DNA of 64,000 nucleotides, taken from positions 2,170,001-2,234,000 of the forward strand of contig NZ_CP013002.1 of NCBI RefSeq assembly GCF_001414055.1. Direction: 5' to 3'. The notes beneath the pieces are model-generated. The model was given only the letters and a program-made list of their open reading frames with translations, searched no databases and had not been told where the DNA came from. Position numbers and translations under genes: made by a program. This DNA is from Caulobacter henricii (GTDB lineage: Bacteria > Pseudomonadota > Alphaproteobacteria > Caulobacterales > Caulobacteraceae). Numbering within the stretch: position 1 is the first letter of the stretch; every line of letters starts with the position of its first letter. Of the stretch, positions 1-9,178 are shown piece by piece.

Positions 1-975
1 GCGGAACTGACGGGTGTCGAGCAGGTTCAGGTCCATCAGGCCGCCGAAGCTGGCGCGGCGGTACAGCTGGATTGTGGTTCCAACCGGAAAGCTGCTGGGC
101 CGCAGCGGCATGTTTTCGAAATAGGCCTGGACCGCCGCCTGGCGGCGCAGGTTGAACACCTTGGGATCAACGCCGTCCTGGTCCAGATCAGTGACCCAGT
201 TGTTGTCGATCTCATGGTCGTCCCAGACGACAAACCAAGGTGCAGCGGCGTGGGCGGCCTGCAGGTCGGCGTCCATCTTGTACTGGGCATAGCGGCGGCG
301 ATAGTCGTCGAGGCTGTAGATCTCGCCGCCGAAGTGCTGGCGAACATTCTCGACCGGACCCCTGGGGCCGTTCCAGACGCGGTTGCCGCGACCTTCATAA
401 ATGTAGTCCCCGTAGCAGAATACGAAGTCGGGGTTGTCCTCGGCCAGGCGGCGGTGGGCGGTGTAATAGCCCTGCTCGTACTGCTGGCAGCCGGCGATAG
501 CGAAGCGGACCCGATCGACGGTCGCGCCGGGGGCCGGCGTCGTGCGGGCCCGCCCCGTCAGGCTGCGTTCCCTGCCGGCCACGAAACGGTACCAGTAGTC
601 ACGCCCCGCCTCCAGGCCGCCGACCTCGACATGGACCGCGTGGCCGAGTTCGGGCATGGCGACCGCAACGCCCTTGGCGACCATCGTTCTGAAGCCGGCA
701 TCGGTCGCTACTTCCCACGATACCTCCACCGGTTGGCTGGGCATGCCGTGGCCAATCTCGAACGGCTCCGGTGCCAGGCGCGTCCAGATCACGAAACCGT
801 CCGGCTGCGGATCACCAGAGGCGACACCGAGCTGGAAAGGGTAGATCCGAAAAACAGGCTGGGCCAAGGCCCGGCCACTGAGCAGCGGGATCGACAGCGC
901 GGTGGCCGCAAGACCGCCGAAGGTCGCCAGGGCGCGTCGGCGGGACAAAGCATATCGATCAAGCAGGATGGACAT
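1..975 (-). CDS. phoD: PhoD-type alkaline phosphatase / phosphodiesterase, C-terminus cut by window edge
   Basis: The first 325 codons are visible; the gene runs off the left edge. The N-terminus has a twin-arginine signal (SRRRALATFGG, then a hydrophobic stretch ending GRALAQ), so the enzyme is probably exported folded by Tat, as known for PhoD. The mature part begins with the PhoD N-terminal domain (FQLGVASGDPQPDGFVIWTR), then shows the metallophosphatase motifs YGDYIYEG and VVWDDHEIDNNW that supply Ca/Fe ligands in this family. Expected role: periplasmic hydrolysis of phosphomono- or diesters to scavenge phosphate. ATG at 975 is preceded by AAGGAG, a good ribosome site. It lies 50 bp downstream of recO. 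No Pho box was identified. Confidence 0.93.
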   Translation of the reverse strand, partial: MSILLDRYALSRRRALATFGGLAATALSIPLLSGRALAQPVFRIYPFQLGVASGDPQPDGFVIWTRLAPEPFEIGHGMPSQPVEVSWEVATDAGFRTMVAKGVAVAMPELGHAVHVEVGGLEAGRDYWYRFVAGRERSLTGRARTTPAPGATVDRVRFAIAGCQQYEQGYYTAHRRLAEDNPDFVFCYGDYIYEGRGNRVWNGPRGPVENVRQHFGGEIYSLDDYRRRYAQYKMDADLQAAHAAAPWFVVWDDHEIDNNWVTDLDQDGVDPKVFNLRRQAAVQAYFENMPLRPSSFPVGTTIQLYRRASFGGLMDLNLLDTRQFR

Positions 976-1025
976 CGACGACTCCTTGCACGGGCCTTGG
1001 CGTTATCGCGGCATTGTGACGGTTC

Positions 1026-1757
1026 TTAAAGCCGCCCTGCTTCGTTCAAGCGGTCCAGAAGCCACTGCCGCGTCGGCGGGAGTGGCCGGTTCAGCGGGCC
1101 GAACACAAACTGTTCGAGGAAATGACCGGTGATCTCCAGCCCCGCCTTGACGTCGCCTTCCGCCAATCCGCCCTGGGCCGACAAAAGGAAGGGCGGGAGC
1201 GGCAACAGCTTGTCCTTGTAGGGCTCACCAGCCGCGCGGCTGACGGCACGGCCGGTGCGGGGACTGACATAGATAAGGTCATCGAACGAGCCGGTCGCCG
1301 CGCATTTGGAGAGATCCAGGCCAAAGCCCAGTTCCTGCAGCAATCCGGCCTCGTAGCGCACATAGACTGCGGGCCAGATGTCCGGGATCTGCAGCACGTT
1401 GATCAGGGCCTCCAGGGCATGAAAGGCCCCAGGGTGCGCCTCGCGCTCGGGTAAGGCCCCGGCCGCCAATGAGGCGGCCGATGACAGGCCGGCAAGGGCC
1501 AGGGGATCGTCAAACAGCGCCGCCACGCCCTCGCCCATCGGCTCAAGGCTGGCCGCGCCCAGCTGCTCCGACGCCCGGGCACGGTATCGGGCGATCACCC
1601 GGGAGCCGGGCTGCAAGAAGGGCTTCATTCGACGCGAGGCAGCACCGGCCACGTGTGCCGCGAACTTTCCGCGCTCCAGGGTTAGAAGCTCGATGATGGC
1701 GCCCGTCTCGCCATGAAGACGAGCGGAAAGAACCAGAGCCTCGTCTTCCCATTCCAT
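1026..1757 (-). CDS. recO: DNA repair protein RecO
   Basis: 243 residues, the usual RecO length. The N-terminal OB-fold region (MEWEDEALVLSARLHGETGAI and the following ERGKFAAHVAGA segment) is typical; the C-terminal part is the helical RecO domain. RecO works with RecR to load RecA onto SSB-coated single-stranded DNA in the RecFOR recombination pathway. Its ATG directly abuts the stop codon of the upstream acetyltransferase gene (TAG then ATG, no spacer), so translation is probably coupled. In many alphaproteobacteria recO directly follows era; here one gene lies between them. Confidence 0.95.
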   Translation of the reverse strand: MEWEDEALVLSARLHGETGAIIELLTLERGKFAAHVAGAASRRMKPFLQPGSRVIARYRARASEQLGAASLEPMGEGVAALFDDPLALAGLSSAASLAAGALPEREAHPGAFHALEALINVLQIPDIWPAVYVRYEAGLLQELGFGLDLSKCAATGSFDDLIYVSPRTGRAVSRAAGEPYKDKLLPLPPFLLSAQGGLAEGDVKAGLEITGHFLEQFVFGPLNRPLPPTRQWLLDRLNEAGRL

Positions 1758-2627
1758 CTAGGTTGGTGTCCCCCAAGCCACGACCTTCTCCAGCACCGGC
1801 CGCCAATCAGGCTCGACCGGCAGGCCGATCACATCGCGCAGGGTCATTTCGAGCTCATCCACCGAAAGGTCGCGCTGCTCGACCAGAGCACCGGTTTGGT
1901 CACGATGAGTCAGGCGATTGTTTTTCAGGGCAAAACGCGCGGTCGGCGTCGTGCGCCCGACCGTCATGCTGAAGGTGAAGTGCGAGGACGGGTGGGTATA
2001 GGTAAAGAAGTTGACCTGTTCGTAGTCGACGTCGGCCCAGCCCCCCTGAGCCACCTGATAGAGCGGTGCCCAATTGCCCGACAGATTGGCCTGAACCTGC
2101 CGCTCGGCCACGCCGTCTTGGCCGGCGTCGATGATACGGAACTGGCCATTGGGACTGTCCTGAACCTCGTGGGAAAACAGGCGCAGCGGCGCAGTCAGCA
2201 CGCAGCCGCCAAAGCCGGCGTCGGCCAGCCAGGTTTCACCGTCGATATCCACGCCCAGCACCATGTGCGAGCGGGGTCGGGGCGGCGCGCCGACCGGTGC
2301 CATCCAAAGCACCCGGGCCATCAGACCCTCGACCTTGAAGCCCACAGCGGTCAGCACCCGCTTGAGCAGTCCGTTCTGCTCGTAGCAGTAGCCGCCACGC
2401 CCGGCGGCAATCAGCTTGGCGTCGATGACCGCAGGATCGATCGAAACGCCCCGCCCCATCAGCACGTCCAGGTTCTCGAACGGTATGGCGTCGGGGTGCT
2501 TCTGGGTGATGGCGCGCAAGACAGCCAAGGTCGGCTCTCGCGGGCCGCTAAAGCCGATCCGCGCGAAATAGGCATCGAGGTCAACGGCCGGAACGGTCGA
2601 TGAAAAGACGTTGTCGATCTTGCTCAC
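1758..2627 (-). CDS. nat: Arylamine N-acetyltransferase
   Basis: 289 residues, family length. The NAT catalytic triad can be read directly: Cys81 in AGRGGYCYEQN, His121 in RSHMVLGV and Asp136 in WLADAGFGG. The enzyme transfers acetyl from acetyl-CoA to arylamines, hydrazines or related small amines; the physiological substrate is unknown from sequence. The start is GTG at 2627 (VSKIDN) without a strong ribosome site. It sits between era and recO on the same strand with zero spacing to recO, so it probably belongs to the era-recO transcription unit. Confidence 0.93.
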   Translation of the reverse strand: MSKIDNVFSSTVPAVDLDAYFARIGFSGPREPTLAVLRAITQKHPDAIPFENLDVLMGRGVSIDPAVIDAKLIAAGRGGYCYEQNGLLKRVLTAVGFKVEGLMARVLWMAPVGAPPRPRSHMVLGVDIDGETWLADAGFGGCVLTAPLRLFSHEVQDSPNGQFRIIDAGQDGVAERQVQANLSGNWAPLYQVAQGGWADVDYEQVNFFTYTHPSSHFTFSMTVGRTTPTARFALKNNRLTHRDQTGALVEQRDLSVDELEMTLRDVIGLPVEPDWRPVLEKVVAWGTPT

Positions 2628-2724
2628 TGGGGGCGATATTCCCGGTATGTTCTCAATCCTAGGGACAGCCTGACGACGCTGAAGTCAAGCGCCGCGCCCG
2701 TCGAAACGAGCGCGGCCCGCCACA

Positions 2725-3690
2725 TCAGACGTCGAAGTCCAGTCCCATGTCGTTGAAGATGCCCCGCTCTTCGGCCCAGTTTTCCTTGACCTTGACGTGC
2801 AGGAACAGGTGCACCTTGCGATCCAAGATGTCGCACAGCTCCTCGCGTGAGGCCTGGCCGATCCATTTCAGAGTCTGACCGCCCGCGCCCAGCACGATGG
2901 CGCGCTGGCCGTCGCGTTCGACATAGATGGTCTGCTCGATACGGGCGCTGCCGTCGGCGCGTTCCTCGAAGGCCGTGGTTTCCACCGACGCGGCGTAGGG
3001 CAGCTCCTCATGGACGCGCAGATAGATCTTCTCGCGGGTGATCTCGGCGGCCAGCAGACGAGCCGGCAGATCGGCAGTCTGGTCTTCGGGATAGAGCCAC
3101 GGGCTCTCGGGCATCAGGCCCGCAAGGCGTTCCAGCAGATCATCAACGCCAGCGCCGGTGGCGGCGCTGATCATGAACACTTCGGAATAGACCCCCGTGT
3201 CGAACAGTTCCTTGGTCACGGCCAGGAGGGTGTCACGCTTGACGCCGTCGATCTTGTTCAGGGCCAGGATCACCTGACGATTGGCGGACTTCAGGCCCTC
3301 GATGATGGTCTGGACGTCCTGCACCGAGCGGTGCTCGGCGGGCGTGGCCTTGTTGATGTTCGAGGCGAGCTCCGCCTGGACATCAACGAGGTGGACCGTA
3401 ACCTCAGCCTCCTCCGAACCGCTCCAGGCGGAACGGACCATGGCGCGATCGAGTCGGCGGCGCGGGCTGAAGATGCCGGGGGTGTCGACCAGAATGATCT
3501 GGGCGGCACCATGCATGGCGACACCGCGCACGGGAAAGCGCGTCGTCTGGACCTTCTGGGTGACGATCGAGACCTTGGCCCCGACCATGCGATTGACCAG
3601 GGTGGATTTGCCGGCGTTGGGAGCGCCGATGATGGCGGCAAAGCCGGCGCGCGTCGGCAAGGCGGCATTTTGAGCATTGTTTTCAGTCAT
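2725..3690 (-). CDS. era: GTPase Era (16S rRNA maturation)
   Basis: The G-domain motifs are clear: G1 GAPNAGKST, G3 DTPG and G4 NKID, followed by a C-terminal KH RNA-binding domain containing GAGGQTLKWIGQ. Era binds the 3' end of 16S rRNA and aids 30S assembly. I chose ATG at 3690 (MTENNAQ), which matches the start I recall for the Caulobacter protein, over an in-frame GTG at 3708; this gives 321 residues. In related genomes era normally follows rnc directly; here 2.1 kb holding a LysR gene and a divergent transporter gene separates the two. Confidence 0.96.
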   Translation of the reverse strand: MTENNAQNAALPTRAGFAAIIGAPNAGKSTLVNRMVGAKVSIVTQKVQTTRFPVRGVAMHGAAQIILVDTPGIFSPRRRLDRAMVRSAWSGSEEAEVTVHLVDVQAELASNINKATPAEHRSVQDVQTIIEGLKSANRQVILALNKIDGVKRDTLLAVTKELFDTGVYSEVFMISAATGAGVDDLLERLAGLMPESPWLYPEDQTADLPARLLAAEITREKIYLRVHEELPYAASVETTAFEERADGSARIEQTIYVERDGQRAIVLGAGGQTLKWIGQASREELCDILDRKVHLFLHVKVKENWAEERGIFNDMGLDFDV

Positions 3691-3793
3691 TGGGCGAGCC
3701 TGTAGCACAGCAGGGCAGGAATTCCTCCCCCTGTTGGGTCATTGCCCGCATCGAGGCGCGGGTCGCGGCCTGGCAGCCCATGGCTAGCTGGCT

Positions 3794-4690
3794 TCAAACA
3801 GAACCCGACGCCTTGCCCGGCGGCTCCAGGCGCTGCCGATCCAGAGCCGAAAGGATGTAGTCGGCCAGCCGTTCAGCGGCAGCCGGTGGCGTTCCCCGCG
3901 CCTTCAGGAGTGCGACCTCCGCATCCTCCAGGCGCGGAAGGCCTTCCGTGAGGATCGTAAGGTCATCCGGGACCATCTCCCGCGGCAGGACGCTCAGACC
4001 CAGGCCGCCCCTCAGGGCGGCCAATTGTCCGGCGAGAGAGGGGCTGGTGTAGGTGGCGCGCCAGGCCCGGCCTGTCTGGTCGAGTGCAGCTATGGCGCGC
4101 TTTCGATAGACGCAAGGCGATGGCGCGGCGACCAGCGGCAGGGTCCCGGACCGCTGTACTAGATCTGCATCCAGCCCGACCCAGACCAGTGGCTCACGCC
4201 AGACCCTGACACCAAGATCCGGCCCAAGCGGTTCTCGTTTGACCAGAGCCATGTCCAGAGCACCTTCGCGAAGCCGGTCCAGCAGGTTCAGGGTCAAATC
4301 ACAGGTGACCGTCAGAGCCACCCGGGGATGACTTCGCGCAAAGGCTCCCAGGACCTTTGGGAGGTGCAGGGTGGCGAAATCCTCCGGGGCGCCCAACCGG
4401 ACCTCGCCCTCGACATCGTCAGCGCCCAGGCCGGCAAGAATCTCGTCATTCAGGCGTAGCAAGCGCCTCGCTTGCGGCAGGAAGGCTTCACCCTGTTCGG
4501 TCAGGGCCACATGACGGGGGTCACGCGACAGTAGCGGCTGGCCCAGTTGCTCCTCAAGGCGACGCACCTGCAGGCTGATGGCCGACTGCGATCGCCCCAG
4601 GCGCTCACCCGCCCGCGTGAAACTGCGTTGCTCGCAGACAACAAGGAAGGCGCGAACCAAGTCGAGGTCCAGGTTGGTCAACCGCGGCAT
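3794..4690 (-). CDS. LysR-family transcriptional regulator
   Basis: 298 residues with a standard N-terminal winged helix-turn-helix (LVRAFLVVCEQRSFTRAG, then SQSAISLQVRRLEEQLG) and a C-terminal periplasmic-binding-like effector domain. It is transcribed divergently from the SbtA-type transporter gene starting 117 bp away, the usual layout when a LysR protein controls the neighbouring gene. By analogy with CbbR and CmpR it may sense inorganic-carbon status, but that is inference from the neighbour only; the effector cannot be read from the sequence. Confidence 0.93.
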   Translation of the reverse strand: MPRLTNLDLDLVRAFLVVCEQRSFTRAGERLGRSQSAISLQVRRLEEQLGQPLLSRDPRHVALTEQGEAFLPQARRLLRLNDEILAGLGADDVEGEVRLGAPEDFATLHLPKVLGAFARSHPRVALTVTCDLTLNLLDRLREGALDMALVKREPLGPDLGVRVWREPLVWVGLDADLVQRSGTLPLVAAPSPCVYRKRAIAALDQTGRAWRATYTSPSLAGQLAALRGGLGLSVLPREMVPDDLTILTEGLPRLEDAEVALLKARGTPPAAAERLADYILSALDRQRLEPPGKASGSV

Positions 4691-4807
4691 GGACTACCAA
4701 TCATTACGTTTTATCATTTTATGTATGACAAAAATAAACAATCAATATGCGACTTCCTCCGTTAGAGCGGCCGCGCGCTAAGACGGCGCCCATCAGCGGA
4801 GCGCCTT
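4691..4807. promoter_or_regulatory. Divergent LysR / transporter control region
   Basis: A 117-bp intergenic region whose first half (about 4700-4755) is strikingly AT-rich compared with the genome, with runs such as TTTTATCATTTTATG and AAAAATAAAC. This is the expected place for LysR T-N11-A boxes and two divergent promoters. I cannot assign -35 and -10 elements with confidence. Confidence 0.55.
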
Positions 4808-5797
4808 TTGGACATTCTAGGACAGACCCTGACGGCCGCCAGCAGCAACCTGTTGCAGCCGGCCGTGCTGTTTTTCGCTCTGGGCATGACGGCTGCATTT
4901 GCTCGCTCTGACCTGGCGCTGTCACGCGACACGGCCAAGACCTTGTCCCTGATCCTGATGCTTTGCATCGGCTTCAAGGGGGGCGTTGAGGCCCGCACTC
5001 ACGGTCTGGATGCCGATTTTCTTAAAGCTGCGGCTCTGGGCGTTGCCCTGAGCGCGCTTATGCCGCTGCCAGCATACCTGCTGCTGCGGCGATCGGGTCT
5101 GAACGCTGTTACCGCTGCAGCGACTGCGGCGCACTATGGATCCGTGTCGGTCGTGACTTTTGCGGCGGCTCAAGCCTGCCTGTCAGAGGCCGGCCTGACG
5201 CCCGGAGGCTATATGTCGGCGGTCCTGGCCCTGATGGAGACCCCTGCTCTTCTGACCAGCCTTGCCATTGCAACCCTGGCCGACCGCAAGGCCAATGGCG
5301 GTGCACCCGTGGCGAAGCTTCTGCAAGAGGTTTTGCTCAATGCCGCAAGCGTTGTGCTGATCGGCAGCTTCCTCATTGGCCTGCTGACGGGCCCTTCCGG
5401 CGGAGCCCGACTGGCGATCTTCTCGGGACCTGTGTTCCAGGGCGTGCTGTGCCTGTTCCTCCTGGATTTGGGCGTCAAGGCGGGTCGACAGCTCACCTCG
5501 GCACGAACCCTGACGGTACCTGTCGTCGCCATGGGACTCTTGCTTCCACTGCTCGGCGCTGCCACGGCCCTCGTCTTGGGCCACTTGCTCGGCCTGGCTC
5601 CTGGGGATCTGGCGATGCTGGCCGTCCTGGCCGGATCGGCCTCCTATATCGCGGCACCCGCCGCCATGGGGCTTGCCCTGCCCAAAGCCGATGCCGGCGT
5701 CTATCTGACCCTGGCACTCGGCGTGACCTTTCCGTTCAACCTCACGATCGGCATACCGCTCTACGCGCTGGTCGCCGGTCAACTCACAGGCCTTTAG
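4808..5797 (+). CDS. SbtA-like sodium-dependent bicarbonate transporter
   Basis: 329 residues, highly hydrophobic, about ten membrane segments. Family signatures of the SbtA/DUF897 permeases are visible: LFFALGMTAAFARSDL near the N-terminus, LCIGFKGGVE, AAHYGSVSVVTFAAA and ALMETPALLTS. Cyanobacterial SbtA imports bicarbonate with sodium; in heterotrophs such proteins are thought to feed carboxylases, carbonic anhydrase or pH balance. The start is TTG at 4808 and its ribosome site is weak. It is divergent from a LysR gene and convergent with rnc (stops 6 bp apart). Substrate assignment rests on family resemblance. Confidence 0.85.
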   Translation: MDILGQTLTAASSNLLQPAVLFFALGMTAAFARSDLALSRDTAKTLSLILMLCIGFKGGVEARTHGLDADFLKAAALGVALSALMPLPAYLLLRRSGLNAVTAAATAAHYGSVSVVTFAAAQACLSEAGLTPGGYMSAVLALMETPALLTSLAIATLADRKANGGAPVAKLLQEVLLNAASVVLIGSFLIGLLTGPSGGARLAIFSGPVFQGVLCLFLLDLGVKAGRQLTSARTLTVPVVAMGLLLPLLGAATALVLGHLLGLAPGDLAMLAVLAGSASYIAAPAAMGLALPKADAGVYLTLALGVTFPFNLTIGIPLYALVAGQLTGL

Positions 5798-5803
5798 CCA
5801 GGC

Positions 5804-6505
5804 CTAAGCCGCGCCTTCCCGGTCCAGGAGCGCCCTGGCGGCCGCTTTCTCAGCCTCCTGGCGGGAGCGGCCGTCGGCGAAGATCGGGTCCAGGCCAGCG
5901 ACGGTGACCTGAACCGTGAAAACCGGCGCATGATCAGGACCTTTTCGATCCTTGACGGCATAGGTCGGCAACGGCTTGCCCAGGCCCTGCGCCCACTCCT
6001 GCAGGGCGGTCTTCGGGTCTCGCGGCTTGCCCTGGGCGGCGCGGTCAAACTCTGCGCTCCATAGGTCCAGAAACACCCGGCGTGCCGTTTCCAACCCACC
6101 ATCGCGATACAGGGCCGCCATCAGGGCCTCGCAGCCCCCGGCCAGAATGGAGTCGGTCTCGCGACCACCGATCTTGCTGGATGAGGCCGACAGGCGCAGG
6201 GCCGGGCCAAGCTCGGCAGCCCGGGCGACCCGAGCGCAGGTCTCGCGGCTGACCAGGGCATTCAGGCGCGGTGCCAGCTCGCCTTCCTTGGCCTGCGGAA
6301 AACGCTCGGCCAGAGCTTCCGCGGCCAACAGGCCCAAGACGCGGTCGCCGATGAACTCCAGCACCTCGTTGTCGGCCGTCTTCTTGGAACCGTCCCCCAC
6401 GCTCGCATGGGTCAGGGCCTGTTCCAGAAGCTGGCGATCGGCGAAGGCATGGCCAATCCGTCGTTCCAGGTCGCCGACGGCAGCGACCCGCTTATCCTTG
6501 ACCAA
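5804..6505 (-). CDS. rnc: Ribonuclease III
   Basis: 233 residues. The RNase III signature [14 protein letters not shown] is present, with a C-terminal double-stranded RNA-binding domain ending around [19 protein letters not shown]. It cleaves double-stranded RNA and processes the rRNA precursor. The start is TTG at 6505, 15 bp after the lepB stop on the same strand, giving the conserved lepB-rnc order. The usual next gene, era, is displaced (starts at 3690). Confidence 0.96.
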   Translation of the reverse strand: MVKDKRVAAVGDLERRIGHAFADRQLLEQALTHASVGDGSKKTADNEVLEFIGDRVLGLLAAEALAERFPQAKEGELAPRLNALVSRETCARVARAAELGPALRLSASSSKIGGRETDSILAGGCEALMAALYRDGGLETARRVFLDLWSAEFDRAAQGKPRDPKTALQEWAQGLGKPLPTYAVKDRKGPDHAPVFTVQVTVAGLDPIFADGRSRQEAEKAAARALLDREGAA

Positions 6506-6520
6506 GGGAGTCCGCCTCGA

Positions 6521-7375
6521 TCACTTCAGGACGCGGAAGAAGCGGCTCGGACGGGCGTCCAGCACCCAGGTCCAGGGCTTGAACAGCGCGGCATTGCGGT
6601 TCCAGGAAAGCAGGATGATCTGGGCCTTGCCGACAAGGTTCTCTGCCGGCACGAAGCCGACGCCGATCTCATCACCAATGTATTGGTCCAGCTCATAGTC
6701 CCACTTGCAAGTGCCCGATCCGGTCTTGAACGGCGAAACGCCCGGATCGAAACGACTGTCAGCCGAGTTGTCCCGGTTGTCGCCCATGAAGAAATAGCAG
6801 CCTTCCGGCACGGTATAGACACCCGTGTTGTCTCCGCGGCTGTCAGGGCCGTAGTCCTGGGTCTGATACTTGCGGCCTTCAGGATTGGTTTCCTCGAAGC
6901 GCTGGACCTGCTGGGTGAAGCCATAGCCCATGTCGACCAGGGCCGGTTGACGGGCGGCCTGATCGAGCGGCTTGCCATTGATAGTGACGACGCCACCGCG
7001 CACCTGGACCTTGTCGCCCGGCATGCCGATCAGACGCTTGATGTAGTCGGTGCGATTGTCGCGCGGCAACTTGAAGACAATGATGTCGCCACGCTTCGGC
7101 GCATTGTTGAGGATTCTGCCGTTGAACAGCGGCGGGCTGAACGGGATGGAATGCTTGCTCCAGCCATAGCTGAACTTGCTGACGATGATGTAATCGCCTT
7201 CCAGCAGGTTGGGCTCCATCGACCCGGACGGGATGGTAAAGGGCTGAAAAAGCAGGACGCGCAGCACCAAGGCTATGCCCAGGGCATAGGCCACAGTCTT
7301 GACGATCTCGATGAATTCCTTGATCGCGCCGCCCTGTTCGTCAGGGTGCGCGTTTTCGTCGGCGGCGTCGGTCAT
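6521..7375 (-). CDS. lepB: Signal peptidase I
   Basis: 284 residues. An N-terminal membrane segment (IVKTVAYALGIALVLRVLLF) precedes the catalytic serine box QPFTIPSGSMEPNL; the catalytic lysine lies in KRGDIIVFKLP, and the conserved MGDNRDNSADSR box follows. It cleaves signal peptides from secreted preproteins at the outer face of the inner membrane. ATG at 7375. It lies in the pdxJ-acpS-(YCII)-lepB-rnc run on the minus strand. Confidence 0.97.
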   Translation of the reverse strand: MTDAADENAHPDEQGGAIKEFIEIVKTVAYALGIALVLRVLLFQPFTIPSGSMEPNLLEGDYIIVSKFSYGWSKHSIPFSPPLFNGRILNNAPKRGDIIVFKLPRDNRTDYIKRLIGMPGDKVQVRGGVVTINGKPLDQAARQPALVDMGYGFTQQVQRFEETNPEGRKYQTQDYGPDSRGDNTGVYTVPEGCYFFMGDNRDNSADSRFDPGVSPFKTGSGTCKWDYELDQYIGDEIGVGFVPAENLVGKAQIILLSWNRNAALFKPWTWVLDARPSRFFRVLK

Positions 7376-7507
7376 GCGGGCGCTGGACTCTCGAGCAGAA
7401 GGGTTCCGGCGGACCGGACAGGCTTAGCTAGACGCGCTTTATGCATCGGGCAAGCTTCAGGGCAGTTAACTCGACTTCATGGCGGCGAAAGGGCAACTCG
7501 CCGGCCT

Positions 7508-7801
7508 CTACTCATCCTCGAGCAGAAGACGGATTTCTACGGTCCCGCCGGCCTCATAGACGGGATTGCCCGCGAGACACGACCCCGCGTCCTCCAGGCT
7601 GTCTGCGGCGATCCGGATGAACCCCGCCAGATGGTCAGTCGAAGGCCGAACTGCCCCATCCTTCCGGAAACAGGCCCCGTCGCCGAGGCTGCTTCCACCG
7701 CGGAGACGCCCGGCCTCGGCGAGTCCGTCGAGATAGGCCGGCCAAGCCGCTGCGGCCTCATCGACCGCGTCAACGTGCATCAGCAGCAGATACTCACTCA
7801 T
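7508..7801 (-). CDS. YCII-domain (YciI-like) small protein
   Basis: 97 residues beginning MSEYLLLMHVDAVDE, with the YCII/DGPF-type pattern of a short ferredoxin-like fold and a central GGSSLGDGACFRKDG segment. Members are small dimeric proteins of largely unknown role, sometimes linked to ECF sigma factors (not seen here). It sits 23 bp downstream of acpS on the same strand and 132 bp upstream of lepB, so it may be a lineage-specific insertion in the acpS-lepB operon. Confidence 0.8.
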   Translation of the reverse strand: MSEYLLLMHVDAVDEAAAAWPAYLDGLAEAGRLRGGSSLGDGACFRKDGAVRPSTDHLAGFIRIAADSLEDAGSCLAGNPVYEAGGTVEIRLLLEDE

Positions 7802-7824
7802 CCGACGGTCGCTCTCGCAGGGTG

Positions 7825-8217
7825 CTAAAGGGCCTCGATGATCACGAAGGCCTGGGCATAGGGATGATCATCTGTCAGGGACAGATGAATGACGGGCGTC
7901 ATTCCGGCCGGCACCATCGAGGCAAGCTGCGCCGCAGCACCGCCTGTCAGAGCAAGGGTCGGCTTGCCAGAGGGCAGGTTGACCACGCCCATGCCCGCCA
8001 GATGCACACCCCTCTTCAGGCCCGTGCCCAGGGCCTTTGAACAGGCCTCCTTGGCCGCGAAACGTTTGGCATAGCTGCTGGCCCGGTCCGGCTTGCGCTC
8101 TGAACGCGCTCGCTCGATCTCCGTAAAAACCTTGTGCGTGAACCGATCGCCGAAACGCTCCAGGGACTTCTCGATCCGCCGGATGTCACACAGGTCGGAT
8201 CCGATGCCGATGATCAC
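7825..8217 (-). CDS. acpS: Holo-[acyl-carrier-protein] synthase
   Basis: 130 residues. The metal-binding N-terminus [15 protein letters not shown] and the [15 protein letters not shown] box identify AcpS, which transfers 4'-phosphopantetheine from CoA to ACP for fatty-acid synthesis. The start is GTG at 8217, which overlaps the pdxJ stop by 4 bp (GTGA), implying translational coupling. Confidence 0.96.
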   Translation of the reverse strand: MIIGIGSDLCDIRRIEKSLERFGDRFTHKVFTEIERARSERKPDRASSYAKRFAAKEACSKALGTGLKRGVHLAGMGVVNLPSGKPTLALTGGAAAQLASMVPAGMTPVIHLSLTDDHPYAQAFVIIEAL

Positions 8218-9035
8218 GCTGCCAGTTCCGCGCGAGCGGCTTCCATCAGGGCCCGCATGCGATGGATCGCCTCGGGCAAGCCCACAAAGATCGCCTCACC
8301 AATCAGGAAATGCCCGATGTTCAACTCGGCAATCTGAGGGATGGCCGCAATCGGCTTGACGGTCGCATAGTCGATGCCGTGTCCGGCGTGGACTTCCAGC
8401 CCGAGGTTGGCGGCCAGGTCCGCGCCATCCTGAAGCCGGCGGAGAATGGCTGCAGCGCGATCGACCTCGCCCGCGCGCGCCGCATCACAATAGGCCCCTG
8501 TATGCAGTTCGATCACCTGGGCACCCAGACGGTGGGAGGCCTCGATCTGCCCGGCTTCCGCATCGATGAACAGCGACACCCGGCTACCGGCATGCCGAAG
8601 GCGCGCGGTTGCGGCGGCGATGGCGTCATAGCCTCGCACGACATCGAGTCCGCCTTCGGTCGTGACCTCTTCGCGACGCTCCGGCACCAGGCACGCTGCA
8701 TGAGGGCGGGCCTGCAGGGCGATCCCGACCATCTCATCGGTGACGGCCATCTCGAAATTGAGAGGCTTGCCCCGCTTGAGGCACAGGTCGGTGAGTACCG
8801 CGATGTCGGCATCGGAGATATGCCGCCGGTCTTCTCTCAGATGGGCGGTGATGCCGTCGGCTCCGGCGGCCAGGGCCAGCTCAGCAGCACGGACAGGTTC
8901 TGGATAGCTGGATCCGCGCGCGTTCCGGATCGTCGCCACGTGGTCGATATTGACGCCCAAGCGGACGTTCGTCTGATGTTCGCTAAGAATCTTACCGCCC
9001 TCGATCGCGATCGGCGGCCGAATGCGGGCCGTCAT
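8214..9035 (-). CDS. pdxJ: Pyridoxine 5'-phosphate synthase
   Basis: The protein is recognisable from [17 protein letters not shown] through [14 protein letters not shown] to [18 protein letters not shown]. PdxJ condenses 1-deoxyxylulose 5-phosphate with aminoacetone phosphate in vitamin B6 synthesis. The frame is open further upstream (to an ATG at 9137), but ATG at 9035 (MTARIRPP), giving 273 residues, best fits the family; about 20 residues precede the usual conserved start. It is the first gene of the coupled pdxJ-acpS run. Confidence 0.94.
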   Translation of the reverse strand: MTARIRPPIAIEGGKILSEHQTNVRLGVNIDHVATIRNARGSSYPEPVRAAELALAAGADGITAHLREDRRHISDADIAVLTDLCLKRGKPLNFEMAVTDEMVGIALQARPHAACLVPERREEVTTEGGLDVVRGYDAIAAATARLRHAGSRVSLFIDAEAGQIEASHRLGAQVIELHTGAYCDAARAGEVDRAAAILRRLQDGADLAANLGLEVHAGHGIDYATVKPIAAIPQIAELNIGHFLIGEAIFVGLPEAIHRMRALMEAARAELAA

Positions 9036-9178
9036 GAATAGTCTATCGCCTTCCGCCCAAGGGGTGGAGAGCAGAAAAGCACCGACCTTACAGTTCTGGT
9101 CGTCCGGTTGATTAGGCCATGGACAAGCCCGCCGCACACCGGCGAAAGTCGTCGCCCAGACTGTGGCGGATAAGCAAA

